DNA from: an uncultured Spartobacteria bacterium | GTDB taxonomy: Bacteria; Verrucomicrobiota; Verrucomicrobiia; Chthoniobacterales; Terrimicrobiaceae | Length of the DNA: 19,484 bases | NCBI GenBank assembly: GCA_937960895.1 | Contig: CALCJD010000006.1 | Span: 1 to 19,484 of the forward strand | Direction: 5' to 3' | Shown: piece by piece, positions 1 to 9,835 of the stretch | How positions within the stretch are numbered: the stretch's first letter is position 1 | Layout of the letters: the number at the start of each line of letters is the position of its first letter | Made by a program: the position numbers and the translations under genes | Notes under the pieces: model-generated | The model's database searches: none | The model's input: only the letters and a program-made list of their open reading frames with translations | Told to the model about the DNA's origin: nothing

Positions 1-754
1 TGTCGCCGAGCACGGTGAGCTGCATCTTGGAGGGATGCCCGGTCTGACCGACGACGGCCGGACCGTAATGCAGGCCGATCCCGAAGTCGAAGGTCACATT
101 GAAGGCGTCCTTCAAAAACAGATTCAGATCCCGCACCCGCGCGGGAATGCGGACGGCGGCCCGACTGGCATCCAGACAGAATTCCTTCGGATCCTCCTTG
201 TGCAGACCGAAGATGGCCAGGAATCCGTCGCCGATGTATTTGTCGACGTATCCCCCGTTTTCCAAAACCGGCTCGCACGCTTCGCGAAAAAAGCGGTTGA
301 GCACATAAACCACGTCGTGGGGCAGGTGGGCGGCGGCAAAGCTGGTGAAGTTCCGCAGGTCGCAAAACATGACGGCCAGGTGCTTTTCGCCGGCGGGCTG
401 CACCGCGGGCGGCTCCGGATAGAGGGCCAGCGCGGTGGCCTCCTCGAGAACCAGGCGGGCCACGGTGACGTCGCCGCGGACGCGGGCCTGGCAGGCCAGC
501 CGGATGGTGTCGGACCAGCCGCGTTCGGCGGCAATCTGCGCCTCGGCGCCGGTGCGCGGGGACAGATGGTCCGCCCCCTCGAGAACCTCCACCCGACAGG
601 TGGTACAACGCGCCGTGGCCTTGCACTGATGAAAATGCGGCAACCCTGCGTGCAGGGAGACGTCCAAGAGGGAAGCCCCGGGGTGCGGCAGGCCGACGGT
701 GACATTCACCGTGTCCCGGTAGCGGACCGACGGAAGTTTTTCAGCCTGGGCCAT
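1..754 (-). CDS. Ferredoxin-domain class III adenylate/guanylate cyclase (3' end beyond window)
   Basis: Partial gene: 251 codons are visible and the frame runs off the left edge. Residues 1-95 form a [2Fe-2S] ferredoxin domain with Cys44, Cys50, Cys53 and Cys88 (C-x5-C-x2-C-x34-C, the adrenodoxin-like spacing). A class III cyclase domain starts near residue 126. It has the first metal-site Asp132 in 'MFCDLRNFT', Lys171 and Asp176 in 'VDKYIGDGF', and the conserved 'LTVLGD' at the truncated end. Lys171 and Thr247 favour ATP as substrate, giving cAMP; this is inference from class III rules. The family joins an iron-sulfur domain to a cyclase, so redox or oxygen control of cyclic nucleotide synthesis is plausible. 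There is no signal peptide, so it is probably cytoplasmic. The ATG at 754 is chosen because an in-frame stop lies a short way upstream; no clear Shine-Dalgarno is seen. It lies 44 nt downstream of a small secreted-protein gene and may be co-transcribed with it. Confidence 0.88.
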   Translation of the reverse strand, partial: MAQAEKLPSVRYRDTVNVTVGLPHPGASLLDVSLHAGLPHFHQCKATARCTTCRVEVLEGADHLSPRTGAEAQIAAERGWSDTIRLACQARVRGDVTVARLVLEEATALALYPEPPAVQPAGEKHLAVMFCDLRNFTSFAAAHLPHDVVYVLNRFFREACEPVLENGGYVDKYIGDGFLAIFGLHKEDPKEFCLDASRAAVRIPARVRDLNLFLKDAFNVTFDFGIGLHYGPAVVGQTGHPSKMQLTVLGD

Positions 755-798
755 GGGCGATCCGTCGGTGGAGGGAGGGGCCCGTTGTCAAAGTCCGA

Positions 799-1134
799 CT
801 AGTTTTGGAGCGGACGCTGGGCCAGGTAAAGCTGCTTGGGGAAATCGAAGGGATATTCCACCGCGGCGGCTTCCTTGGCCGGATTGTTCGGAACGCGCTT
901 CAGGGCGAGGTAGGCACAAACGCCGGCCTCGATCTCCTCGAGTTGGGCCTTCGGCTGGCTCGGGTGGCGCCGAACCGCCAAGTCCTTGATGCCCTGCAAA
1001 ATGGGTTGGGGAATGTGCGGCGCCTGGGGGTAAACGGTGACGCTGCCGGTGGTCTGCCGGGAAACCGGCACCACCTCGCTGCCCGCCATGGCCAGACCCG
1101 CGGAAAGCGCCATCAAAAGGCCGAACGTTTTCAT
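799..1134 (-). CDS. Small secreted protein of unknown function
   Basis: A 111-residue protein that I do not recognise. Residues 1-18 are a typical Sec signal peptide: MKT, then a hydrophobic stretch ending in 'GLAMAG', with cleavage likely after Ala17. The mature part is about 93 residues, has one Cys, and is rich in Pro, Ala and charged residues, with no repeat or metal motif. The ATG at 1134 is supported by a good Shine-Dalgarno (GGAAGGA) about 7 nt upstream; longer frames lack the signal peptide at their N-terminus. The ferredoxin-cyclase gene follows 44 nt downstream on the same strand, so the two may form an operon. The secreted TPR gene is divergent. Function is unknown; export to the periplasm or cell surface is the only supported statement. 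Confidence 0.7.
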   Translation of the reverse strand: MKTFGLLMALSAGLAMAGSEVVPVSRQTTGSVTVYPQAPHIPQPILQGIKDLAVRRHPSQPKAQLEEIEAGVCAYLALKRVPNNPAKEAAAVEYPFDFPKQLYLAQRPLQN

Positions 1135-1243
1135 GGGTGTCCTTCCAGTTTGCCCGGTTTTGTCGGGAAAGGCAATCTTCGAAATTTTCCGTCTGGGCGG
1201 GATTTTCCGTGGCAGTCCGGCCGGAGAAAGGCATCTTTCCGGT

Positions 1244-2071
1244 GTGCCGAACGCCGCCTTGCAGAAAGTCCTCACATGGTCTCCGGGACAGCCGGTTTTC
1301 CGGCTGAGCCTGACAGCCGTCCTCCTGCTGCTGGGAGGAATTCTTTTTTCCGCGCCGGAGGGCCGGGCGCAGGACGACGAGACCGCCGCCGCGCACAAGG
1401 TCCAACTGGCGGCCGAGGCCCAAAACCGCGGGTGGCTGGTTTCCGCCCGCAAGCTTCTCGAGGAGGCCGCCGCCATCAATCCCGACACGCCCGGACTCAG
1501 GTTTCACCGGGCCCTCCAGGAACTGCACGAGGGTCATCCCCGCCGGGCTGCCGCCTTCGCCCGCGCCAGCCTCTCCGCCGGACAGAACGTGGCCGATTGC
1601 CGCACGCTGCTCGGCCTGCTGGCCATGCGGGACAAGGATTTTGCCGAAGCCGAGTATCAGATGCGCGAGGCCATCGCCGCGGATCCCGAGAATGGACGCG
1701 GTTATTACAATCTCAGCGAGGTGCTGCGCTGGCAGGGGCGTCCGCGCGAAGCGCTGGCACAGCTGGAGCAGGCCCAAAAAAAGCAACCCGGCGATCCGGT
1801 GATCCCGCTCAAGATCCGGCTCACCCAAATCGAGACGGGGGAACGCCTGACCTTCATCCGTCCGAAAAACGATTCCTCGCCCTCCGATCCGGCCTGGACC
1901 CTCACCGAGGCGGCGCTGGCCCTGCGCGGGGGCAGGATCGACAAGGCGGTGACCCTGCTGGACCAGGCCCGCGACGAGCTTCCGCCGGCTTTTTTTTACC
2001 CCCTCCTCAAGGAGGATCATTTTTTCCAGACCTACAAATCCGAACCCGCGCTCGCGCGGTTCTTCGAGTGA
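1244..2071 (+). CDS. Secreted or membrane-anchored tetratricopeptide-repeat protein
   Basis: About 275 residues. An N-terminal hydrophobic segment (residues about 20-38, 'LSLTAVLLLLGGILF') is followed by 'APEGRAQDDE', which looks like a signal peptide cleaved around residue 42. Several helix-turn-helix TPR-like units follow, at about residues 50-82, 86-115, 116-149 and 152-183, with typical patterns such as 'YYNLSEVLRWQGRPREALAQL'. A further unit near 225-250 and an aromatic C-terminus complete it. TPRs serve as protein-protein scaffolds, and no enzymatic domain is seen. The start is uncertain. The GTG at 1244 is preferred because in-frame sequence upstream loses its GC-rich third positions and overlaps the divergent gene; TTG at 1259 and ATG at 1133 are alternatives. 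It is divergent from the small secreted protein gene. Confidence 0.75.
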   Translation: MPNAALQKVLTWSPGQPVFRLSLTAVLLLLGGILFSAPEGRAQDDETAAAHKVQLAAEAQNRGWLVSARKLLEEAAAINPDTPGLRFHRALQELHEGHPRRAAAFARASLSAGQNVADCRTLLGLLAMRDKDFAEAEYQMREAIAADPENGRGYYNLSEVLRWQGRPREALAQLEQAQKKQPGDPVIPLKIRLTQIETGERLTFIRPKNDSSPSDPAWTLTEAALALRGGRIDKAVTLLDQARDELPPAFFYPLLKEDHFFQTYKSEPALARFFE

Positions 2072-2385
2072 GGCCGGACCGGGTCTGCTTCAACCCCGGG
2101 GCGGTCGATTGGGGGGGCGCGAATGGACACCTCGGCGCCGACACCGGAGGCCTTGGCAATGAGCTCGGTGAACAGCGTGACATTCAGCGCGCGCGGGAGG
2201 CCGGATGGGTTTTGCACCAACTGCCGCACCGTGGCGGACGCCGCGCCGGGAAGGTGTTGGTCCTCCGGATTTCCAGGGCCAGCCTGCCCTCCCAACAAGC
2301 CGCATGACGGCCAGGTAGGCCGACGATCTGGCCGAGGTCAAACCGGGTGTGCGAGGCGACCAGGCGCCGGTCTGCGGGAGCGACC
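2072..2385. other. 314-nt gap between the TPR gene and infA
   Basis: No intact gene is convincing here. The minus strand, downstream of infA, holds short frames with codon-like GC-rich third positions that switch frame near 2240 (see the possible pseudogene). A run of seven G lies at 2111-2117. No T-tailed hairpin terminator was recognised for either the TPR gene or infA. Confidence 0.4.
2090..2298 (-). pseudogene. Possible decayed small gene, weakly HPr-like
   Basis: Downstream of infA, two minus-strand frames each carry a stretch with strongly GC-rich third positions. One covers roughly 2380-2245 and the other roughly 2245-2110, as if one coding sequence had suffered a frameshift. The second stretch reads 'VQNPSGLPRALNVTLFTEL' followed by 'IAKASGVGAEVSI'. 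This loosely resembles the start of HPr-type phosphocarrier domains (V-x-N-x-x-G-L-H-A-R-P-A). The phosphorylatable His is absent, and the C-terminal half of an HPr fold is not seen. The frame ends by overlapping the 3' end of the convergent TPR gene. It could equally be non-coding GC-rich sequence; the resemblance was judged by eye only. Confidence 0.22.
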
Positions 2386-2604
2386 TTAACCGAGACGATA
2401 GACGATGCGCGCCTTGGTGAGATCGTAGGGCGACATTTCCATTTTCACACGGTCCCCGTTGAGCAGGCGGATGAACCGCTTGCGCATCTTGCCGGAGATG
2501 TGGGCCAGCACGGTGTGCTTGTTGTCCAATTCCACGTGAAACATCGTGCCCGGAAGCACGTTGGTAATGCGTCCTTCAACCTCAATCGTCTTGTCCTGAT
2601 TCAT
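2386..2604 (-). CDS. infA: Translation initiation factor IF-1
   Basis: A 72-residue protein, exactly the usual IF-1 length. It is a single S1/OB-fold domain with the family's recognisable segments: 'IEVEGRITNVLPGTMFHVEL' near the start, 'VLAHISGKMRKRFIRLLNGD' in the middle and 'VKMEMSPYDLTKARIVYR' at the end. IF-1 binds the A site of the 30S subunit and assists IF-2 and IF-3 in initiation; it is cytoplasmic and essential in most bacteria. The ATG at 2604 gives the standard N-terminus. Upstream in-frame sequence does not resemble IF-1. No clear Shine-Dalgarno precedes it (AT-rich 'ATTATATCT'). It is encoded alone rather than in a ribosomal-protein cluster, divergent from an RNA helicase across about 207 nt. 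Confidence 0.97.
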   Translation of the reverse strand: MNQDKTIEVEGRITNVLPGTMFHVELDNKHTVLAHISGKMRKRFIRLLNGDRVKMEMSPYDLTKARIVYRLG

Positions 2605-2811
2605 AGATATAATGGCGCACCGAGCGGAGGGCATGGACGAGTCGTCGTCGAGAAAGGCATCCCTGTGCCGGACTCCATCGCGCGAACTGCAGCGCGATTG
2701 CGGACCGAATTCCGTCGTGCGAACCTCCAATTTCGCCGCCGGCCGGAAAAATGCAAACTTTTGTTGCCATTGACAACCGGCCTCTCTGCCCCGAGGGTGC
2801 GCGCCACTGTT
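2605..2811. promoter_or_regulatory. Divergent leader region between infA and the RNA helicase
   Basis: These 207 nt must hold the promoters and 5' leaders of two genes read outward. A perfect inverted repeat ATCGCGC/GCGCGAT with an 8-nt loop lies at 2677-2698. A TTGACA hexamer on the plus strand at 2770-2775 resembles a -35 box but has no good -10 partner. On the minus strand the overlapping TTGTCA is 17 nt from CATTTT, a weak -10 match. Promoter assignment is therefore tentative. Confidence 0.3.
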
Positions 2812-4026
2812 ATGTCATTTTCCAAGCTTGGGTTGACCAAGCCTCTTTTGCGCGGCGTCGAAGCCATGGGCTACGGCGATCCCACTCCGATTCAGCTCCG
2901 AGCCATTCCCGCCGCCCTCGAAGGCCGCGATGTCATTGCCTCCGCCCAGACCGGCACCGGCAAGACGGCGGCCTTTGCCCTGCCGGTTCTGCAACGCCTC
3001 GAACGCCACGGCGCCTGCCGCTGTCTGGTGCTCGAACCCACCCGCGAGCTGGCCATGCAGGTGGAGACGTCCCTGCGGGATCTGGCGCGTTTCACCGATT
3101 TGAAGGTGCTGTCCGTCTTTGGCGGTGTGGGGTACGGCGCGCAGCGCTCGGCCCTGCGCAGCGGCACGGACATCATTGTCGCCACGCCCGGCCGCCTGGA
3201 GGATTATCTGCAGAGCGGCGAGATCAAGCTGAACACCCTCGAGGTGGTCGTGCTTGACGAGGTGGACCGCATGCTCGACGTCGGATTCCTGCCCGCCGTC
3301 CGCCGCATCCTCACCAAATGCCCGAAGGAGCGGCAGACGCTCTTCTTTTCCGCCACCCTGCCGCCGGAAATCGCCGACCTCGCCGGCTGGGCCCTGCGCG
3401 ACCCGGTCCGCATCGAAATCGGCGCGTCACGCTCCGTGGTGAGTTCCGTTTCCCACGGGATCTACCACGTGGATCCCACCCGCAAATTCGACCTGCTTGT
3501 CGCGCTGCTCAAGGAAACGGCCTTCGAAAGTGTGATTGTGTTCACCCGGACCAAACACGGCGCGGACAAGATCGCGAAAAAGCTGCGCGGACTGAATCAT
3601 GCCGTCGCCGTGCTGCACGCCAACCGCTCGCAGAACCAGCGCATCGAGGCGCTCAACGGTTTCAAGTCCGGCAAATACGAGGTGATGGTGGCGACGGACA
3701 TCGCGGCGCGCGGCATCGACATCGCGGGGGTGAGTCATGTGATCAACTACGACATCCCGCAGCACCCCGAGGATTACGTGCACCGCATCGGCCGCACCGG
3801 ACGGGCCTCGGCCACGGGAGACGCCTTCACTTTGGTAGCGCCGGATGAAGCGAAGAAGGTGGCCGCCATCGAACGGTTCATCGGACAGAAAATCCCGGAG
3901 CTCACCCTGGAGGGATTTGTCACCGCCTCACGCCAGGAAGTGAAACGTCAGCGTCCCCCCGAGCCCACCTTCAGCGGGGCGCGCCGCTTCTCCCCGCGCC
4001 GCGGAGGATTCCGTCGGCGGCGCTGA
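2812..4026 (+). CDS. DEAD-box-family ATP-dependent RNA helicase (RhlE-like) with DEVD motif II
   Basis: A 404-residue helicase with all superfamily 2 DEAD-box motifs in order: Q-motif region with 'PTPIQ', motif I 'AQTGTGKT', Ia 'PTRELAMQ', Ib 'TPGR', motif II 'DEVD' (Asp149-Asp152), III 'SAT', IV 'VIVFTRTK', V 'ATDIAARGID' and VI 'HRIGRTGRA'. A short basic Arg/Gly-rich tail ('FSPRRGGFRRRR') probably contacts RNA. The length and short tail fit RhlE/CsdA-like helicases that remodel rRNA or mRNA structure in the cytoplasm. Motif II has Val in place of the usual Ala; the catalytic Asp-Glu and the last Asp are kept, so it should remain active. The ATG at 2812 starts at the Q-motif region with no excess N-terminus; the only nearby SD-like sequence (GAGGG) is rather distant. 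It is convergent with the following hydrolase gene, with 14 nt between stops. Confidence 0.95.
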   Translation: MSFSKLGLTKPLLRGVEAMGYGDPTPIQLRAIPAALEGRDVIASAQTGTGKTAAFALPVLQRLERHGACRCLVLEPTRELAMQVETSLRDLARFTDLKVLSVFGGVGYGAQRSALRSGTDIIVATPGRLEDYLQSGEIKLNTLEVVVLDEVDRMLDVGFLPAVRRILTKCPKERQTLFFSATLPPEIADLAGWALRDPVRIEIGASRSVVSSVSHGIYHVDPTRKFDLLVALLKETAFESVIVFTRTKHGADKIAKKLRGLNHAVAVLHANRSQNQRIEALNGFKSGKYEVMVATDIAARGIDIAGVSHVINYDIPQHPEDYVHRIGRTGRASATGDAFTLVAPDEAKKVAAIERFIGQKIPELTLEGFVTASRQEVKRQRPPEPTFSGARRFSPRRGGFRRRR

Positions 4027-4040
4027 GTCAACCCAAACCG

Positions 4041-5126
4041 TCAGTCGAGCACCGTGAGAAGCGTCTGAACGAGACGGTCCGCGGTGTTTCCATAACTGAG
4101 AAGGTTTTTCGTGAACCCCACGGCAAGCCCCCGGCCCGGATCGGCAAACCCGAACGAGCCGCCGTGCCCGCCGTGTCCGAAAGCCGTCCATTCGCCGCCG
4201 GGCAACGACCAGTTTTCATACCGGTTGTACCCGAGCGCCCACGGGGACGGGTTTCCGTCGGCCAGCTTCAGGCCTTGAGCCTGCGTGGCTTCGCGGATCC
4301 GCGAGGGCGGCAGAAGTTCCACGCCGTCGATTCCTCCGGGCAGCAGCGCCGCATAATGCCGCGCGATCGACCGGGCGTTCATGATTCCGGAGGAGGCCGG
4401 AAGACAGGCGCGCTGCATTTCGGGGCGGTTCATGAAATCGTGCAGCGGACCGAGCCATCCCGGGATCGGTGCCGGGGCGTCCGGATCGGCGGGCGGCACC
4501 GGGGCGGGCGCCGCCTCCTCGAGAAACGCCACCCGGGACGCTTCTTCCGCGGGCAGGCCGATGAACAAGCCGTCCACGCCCAGCGGGTCGGCGATTTCCT
4601 CCTTGAGCAACTGCGGAAAGCTGCGTCCGGCGGCGCGGCAGGCGGGTTCCCCCACAATCCAGCCAAAGGTGATGGCATGATATTCCGCGCGGCTGCCCGG
4701 CGGGAAAACCGGCGTGAGGTCGGCGACCTCGGCGCACATCGCGTTCCAGTCGGCGATCCCGGCAAGCTCCACCCGGCGCGGCACGTTGGGCAGGCCGGCG
4801 GAGTGATTCAGCGCCTGGCGCAGGGTGATCCGCTCCTTGCCGTGCGCGGCGAATTCCGGCCAGACCCCGGCGATGGACTGATCGTAGAACATCCGGCCGC
4901 GCTCGACGAGGCGGTGAACGATGGTGGCCGTGACCCCCTTGCTGACGGAATAAACGGGAAACAGCGTCCCGCCATCCACCGGACGACCCGAACGCACATC
5001 CGCAATTCCCGACCACGCATCGACGATCAGCCGGCCGCGGTGATACACCGCCACCTGCACGCCGCGTTCGGCGCCGGTGGACGTCCATTCGTCCAGCAAT
5101 GCCTGGATCGTCTCCTGCGCCTTCAT
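4041..5126 (-). CDS. Beta-lactamase-fold serine hydrolase (family VIII esterase-like), copy 2
   Basis: A 361-residue protein of the class C beta-lactamase / family VIII carboxylesterase fold (Pfam Beta-lactamase type). The nucleophile motif S-x-x-K is 'SVSK', Ser60-Lys63. The second catalytic site is Tyr149 in 'AEYHAITFG', and the third motif is the Gly-rich 'FGHGGHGGS' near the C-terminus. No signal peptide is visible, so it is probably cytoplasmic and more likely an esterase or amidase than an antibiotic-inactivating enzyme, which would be exported. The substrate is unknown. Its ATG overlaps the TGA of the upstream paralogue by 4 nt (ATGA), implying translational coupling. Shared segments such as 'ARHYAALLPGG' and 'GVELLPPSR' show that the two genes are a tandem duplication. 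Confidence 0.88.
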   Translation of the reverse strand: MKAQETIQALLDEWTSTGAERGVQVAVYHRGRLIVDAWSGIADVRSGRPVDGGTLFPVYSVSKGVTATIVHRLVERGRMFYDQSIAGVWPEFAAHGKERITLRQALNHSAGLPNVPRRVELAGIADWNAMCAEVADLTPVFPPGSRAEYHAITFGWIVGEPACRAAGRSFPQLLKEEIADPLGVDGLFIGLPAEEASRVAFLEEAAPAPVPPADPDAPAPIPGWLGPLHDFMNRPEMQRACLPASSGIMNARSIARHYAALLPGGIDGVELLPPSRIREATQAQGLKLADGNPSPWALGYNRYENWSLPGGEWTAFGHGGHGGSFGFADPGRGLAVGFTKNLLSYGNTADRLVQTLLTVLD

Positions 5127-6214
5127 TCCGCGGACAGAGCCTCCACGAGCGCGTTCCAGCCGCTTTCCGGCCCCAGGCGGTTGCGGGTGTAGCCGATGGC
5201 CAGCCGGGCCTCGGGAAAGGCGAAACCCGCCGATCCGCCGTAACCGGGATGCCCAAATCCCTCGATCCTGCGCCCCCTCCAGGGAATTTCCGTCCGCGTG
5301 TACCCCAGTCCCCACACGGTGGGCTCGCCGACGTGATTCACATAATGCTCCCACGCCGTCGCCTCGGCCACGCGGGACGGCGGCAGCAATTCGACGCCGC
5401 CAACACCGCCGGGCAGCAGCGCCGCATAATGCCGTGCCAGCGCCCGGGCGTTCATCATTCCGTTGGAGGAAGGCAGGCATGCGGCCTGCATCGCGGGCGA
5501 ATTCAACTGATGGTGCCCCGGCACGGTGGAGGCCTGGAGCGGAAACAACGCGGCGTCATCCGGGTTGGGCTCCGGTCCGAGGTGGCTTTCCTCAAGAAAC
5601 GCGATCGGCCACCGCGACGGCTGGGGCAGTCCGACATGCAGGGTCTCAACCCCCAGCGGACGCGCCACTTCGTCCTGCACCATCTGGGTGAAGGGCCGAC
5701 CGTCCACGCGGCGGGCCGTCTCCCCGACAAGCCAGCCGAAGGTTTTGGGATGATAGGCAAACTGCTCCCCCGGGGCCCACTGGGGACGGGCCTTCGCGAG
5801 CGCGGCGCAGGCGGTGTCCCAGTCGAGCACCCCGGCAAAGGTCAGTTCCGCCGGCAGCTCGTGCAAGCCCGCCAGATGCCGGAGGGCGTGACGCAGGGTG
5901 ATTTTTTCCTTCCCGGCCTGCGCAAATTCCGGCCAGACGTCGGCCAGGACCAGGTCGTAGGACAGCCGGCCCGCTTCGACGAGGCGGTGAATGACGGTGG
6001 AGCTGATTCCCTTGGTGACGGAAAACACCGGAAAAAGCGTCTCCGGCTCCACCGGCGTTTTCGTGAAGGGATCGGCCTGGCCCGCACAGAGATCGACCAC
6101 CAGTTCGCCTTCCAGATACACGGCAAATTGCACCCCCCGGTCCACCCCGGAGGCGATGAGTCGGTCCAGGGCGGCCCGGACCTTTTCCGGACGGATGAAA
6201 GACGCGTTTTTCAT
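5123..6214 (-). CDS. Beta-lactamase-fold serine hydrolase (family VIII esterase-like), copy 1
   Basis: A 363-residue paralogue of the gene that follows it. The S-x-x-K motif is 'SVTK' (Ser65-Lys68), the catalytic Tyr is Tyr154 in 'FAYHPKTFGW', and the third motif is 'FGHPGYGGS'. Family members hydrolyse esters, lactams or peptides through an acyl-enzyme on this Ser. There is no export signal. The ATG at 6214 is chosen because the domain begins shortly after it ('IRPEKVRAALDRLIASG') and the frame upstream looks non-coding; the Shine-Dalgarno is poor. This is the first gene of a two-gene operon and is divergent from the U32 gene across about 145 nt. Substrate is unknown. The duplication suggests that the copies have split specificity, which is inference. 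Confidence 0.88.
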   Translation of the reverse strand: MKNASFIRPEKVRAALDRLIASGVDRGVQFAVYLEGELVVDLCAGQADPFTKTPVEPETLFPVFSVTKGISSTVIHRLVEAGRLSYDLVLADVWPEFAQAGKEKITLRHALRHLAGLHELPAELTFAGVLDWDTACAALAKARPQWAPGEQFAYHPKTFGWLVGETARRVDGRPFTQMVQDEVARPLGVETLHVGLPQPSRWPIAFLEESHLGPEPNPDDAALFPLQASTVPGHHQLNSPAMQAACLPSSNGMMNARALARHYAALLPGGVGGVELLPPSRVAEATAWEHYVNHVGEPTVWGLGYTRTEIPWRGRRIEGFGHPGYGGSAGFAFPEARLAIGYTRNRLGPESGWNALVEALSAE

Positions 6215-6359
6215 ACGGCGGGCCCCCCGATCGGGAGCCGGGAGGGAGCGAAAAAAGATTCCGAAACCATGCAAGGCCCAGCATCGGACGCGCGGCGGGG
6301 ACGGGCAATCGTTTTCCGCCGCGCTGGCGTCCGCCTCCATCCTGCGATAGGTTCCCCGC
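6215..6359. promoter_or_regulatory. Divergent intergenic region, hydrolase operon versus U32 gene
   Basis: These 145 nt separate two outward-reading units, so promoters for both should lie here. No convincing -35/-10 pair or operator palindrome was recognised by eye. Confidence 0.3.
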
Positions 6360-8885
<2,526 letters not shown>

Positions 8886-8901
8886 CTAAGACGAATCCCT
8901 C

Positions 8902-9828
8902 ATGCCCATCTTCGAAACCCTTGCCCCTCTGATTCTCCTCATCGCCCTCGGGGCGGGATTGGCGCGCGTGGCGTTTTTGGGGCGGGAGTTCATGGAGGAT
9001 CTGAACAAGCTGGCTTTTTGGATAGCGCTTCCCGCGCTGCTGTTCACTTCGGCCAATCACGCGGAGAAACCGGGCGGCCAGACCTGGCTTCTTCTCGGTG
9101 TCCTGTTCGTCGCAACGCTTCTGATTTGCGGGGTGGCGCGGGCCGTGGCTCCTCTCCTTCGCATGCCGCGGGCGGTCGACGGCACCCTGATGCAATCCGC
9201 CTTCCGGGGCAACCTGGCGTACATTGGCATCCCTGTCCTCGCCTACAGCTTCGGCGGCAAGGCCCCGGAGGCCATGGCCACCGCCGTGGTGGTGATGGTG
9301 CTGACCATGGCATTTTACAACATCCTCGCCGTGATCGTGCTTCAGCAACCGGGACACCATGCGGGCAAGGCGGACGGGGTGCGGGTGTTGAAATCGATCG
9401 CCACCAATCCGCTCATGCTGTCCGGACTGCTGGGACTCGCGATGTCCTTCTTCGGCCTCACCCTGCCGGGCTTCCTCGACCGCGCCCTGGTTTCGCTGGG
9501 CGGCGCCGCCGTGCCCATTGCCCTTCTTTGCATCGGCGGTTCGCTCGCCACCACACCGCTGCGCGGCCGGCGTTCGTGGATCCTCACCGCGGCCGTTCTC
9601 AAGGTGGCCGTTTTGCCGGTGCTGGTCTTCGTCCTCGCGCGCCTGGCCGGGCTGGGTCCTCAGGAACAACGCATCGCCCTCGTGCTGTCCGCCTGCCCCA
9701 CCGCCGCCGCGTCCTTTGTGATGGCCAAACAGATGGGAGGCGACGAAACCCTCGCCTCCGGCTCCATCGCCCTGAGCACGGTCCTCTCCGCCCTCAGCCT
9801 CGCGACGGCGCTTTGGTTGAGCATGTGA
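8902..9828 (+). CDS. AEC-family (auxin efflux carrier-like) permease
   Basis: A 308-residue integral membrane protein with about ten hydrophobic segments in two five-helix halves, the expected size and pattern for the AEC family. Family hallmarks are 'QSAFRGNLAYIGIPVLA' (the Asn-Gly-Pro crossover region of helix 4) and 'ACPTAAASFVMAKQMGGD' in the second half. Bacterial members transport small organic anions such as malate or malonate, or are uncharacterised; no substrate can be read here. The ATG at 8902 starts straight into helix 1. It follows the U32 gene by 16 nt and is probably co-transcribed. It is convergent with the prepilin-like gene, with 7 nt between the stops. Confidence 0.9.
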   Translation: MPIFETLAPLILLIALGAGLARVAFLGREFMEDLNKLAFWIALPALLFTSANHAEKPGGQTWLLLGVLFVATLLICGVARAVAPLLRMPRAVDGTLMQSAFRGNLAYIGIPVLAYSFGGKAPEAMATAVVVMVLTMAFYNILAVIVLQQPGHHAGKADGVRVLKSIATNPLMLSGLLGLAMSFFGLTLPGFLDRALVSLGGAAVPIALLCIGGSLATTPLRGRRSWILTAAVLKVAVLPVLVFVLARLAGLGPQEQRIALVLSACPTAAASFVMAKQMGGDETLASGSIALSTVLSALSLATALWLSM

Positions 9829-9835
9829 GCGCGGG

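Noticed and set aside
788..2020. A 410-codon minus-strand frame opposite the TPR gene.
   Set aside because: The TPR pattern on the plus strand and the small signal-peptide gene explain this region.
2591..2613. A TATAAT hexamer at 2608-2613 as a -10 box for the helicase gene.
   Set aside because: The only -35-like sequence (TTGTCC at 2591-2596) is 11 nt away, too close for a normal promoter, and the start codon is about 200 nt downstream.
4041..6214. Antibiotic-resistance beta-lactamases.
   Set aside because: The fold fits, but neither copy has an export signal and the motifs are closer to family VIII esterases, so a resistance role is not supported.
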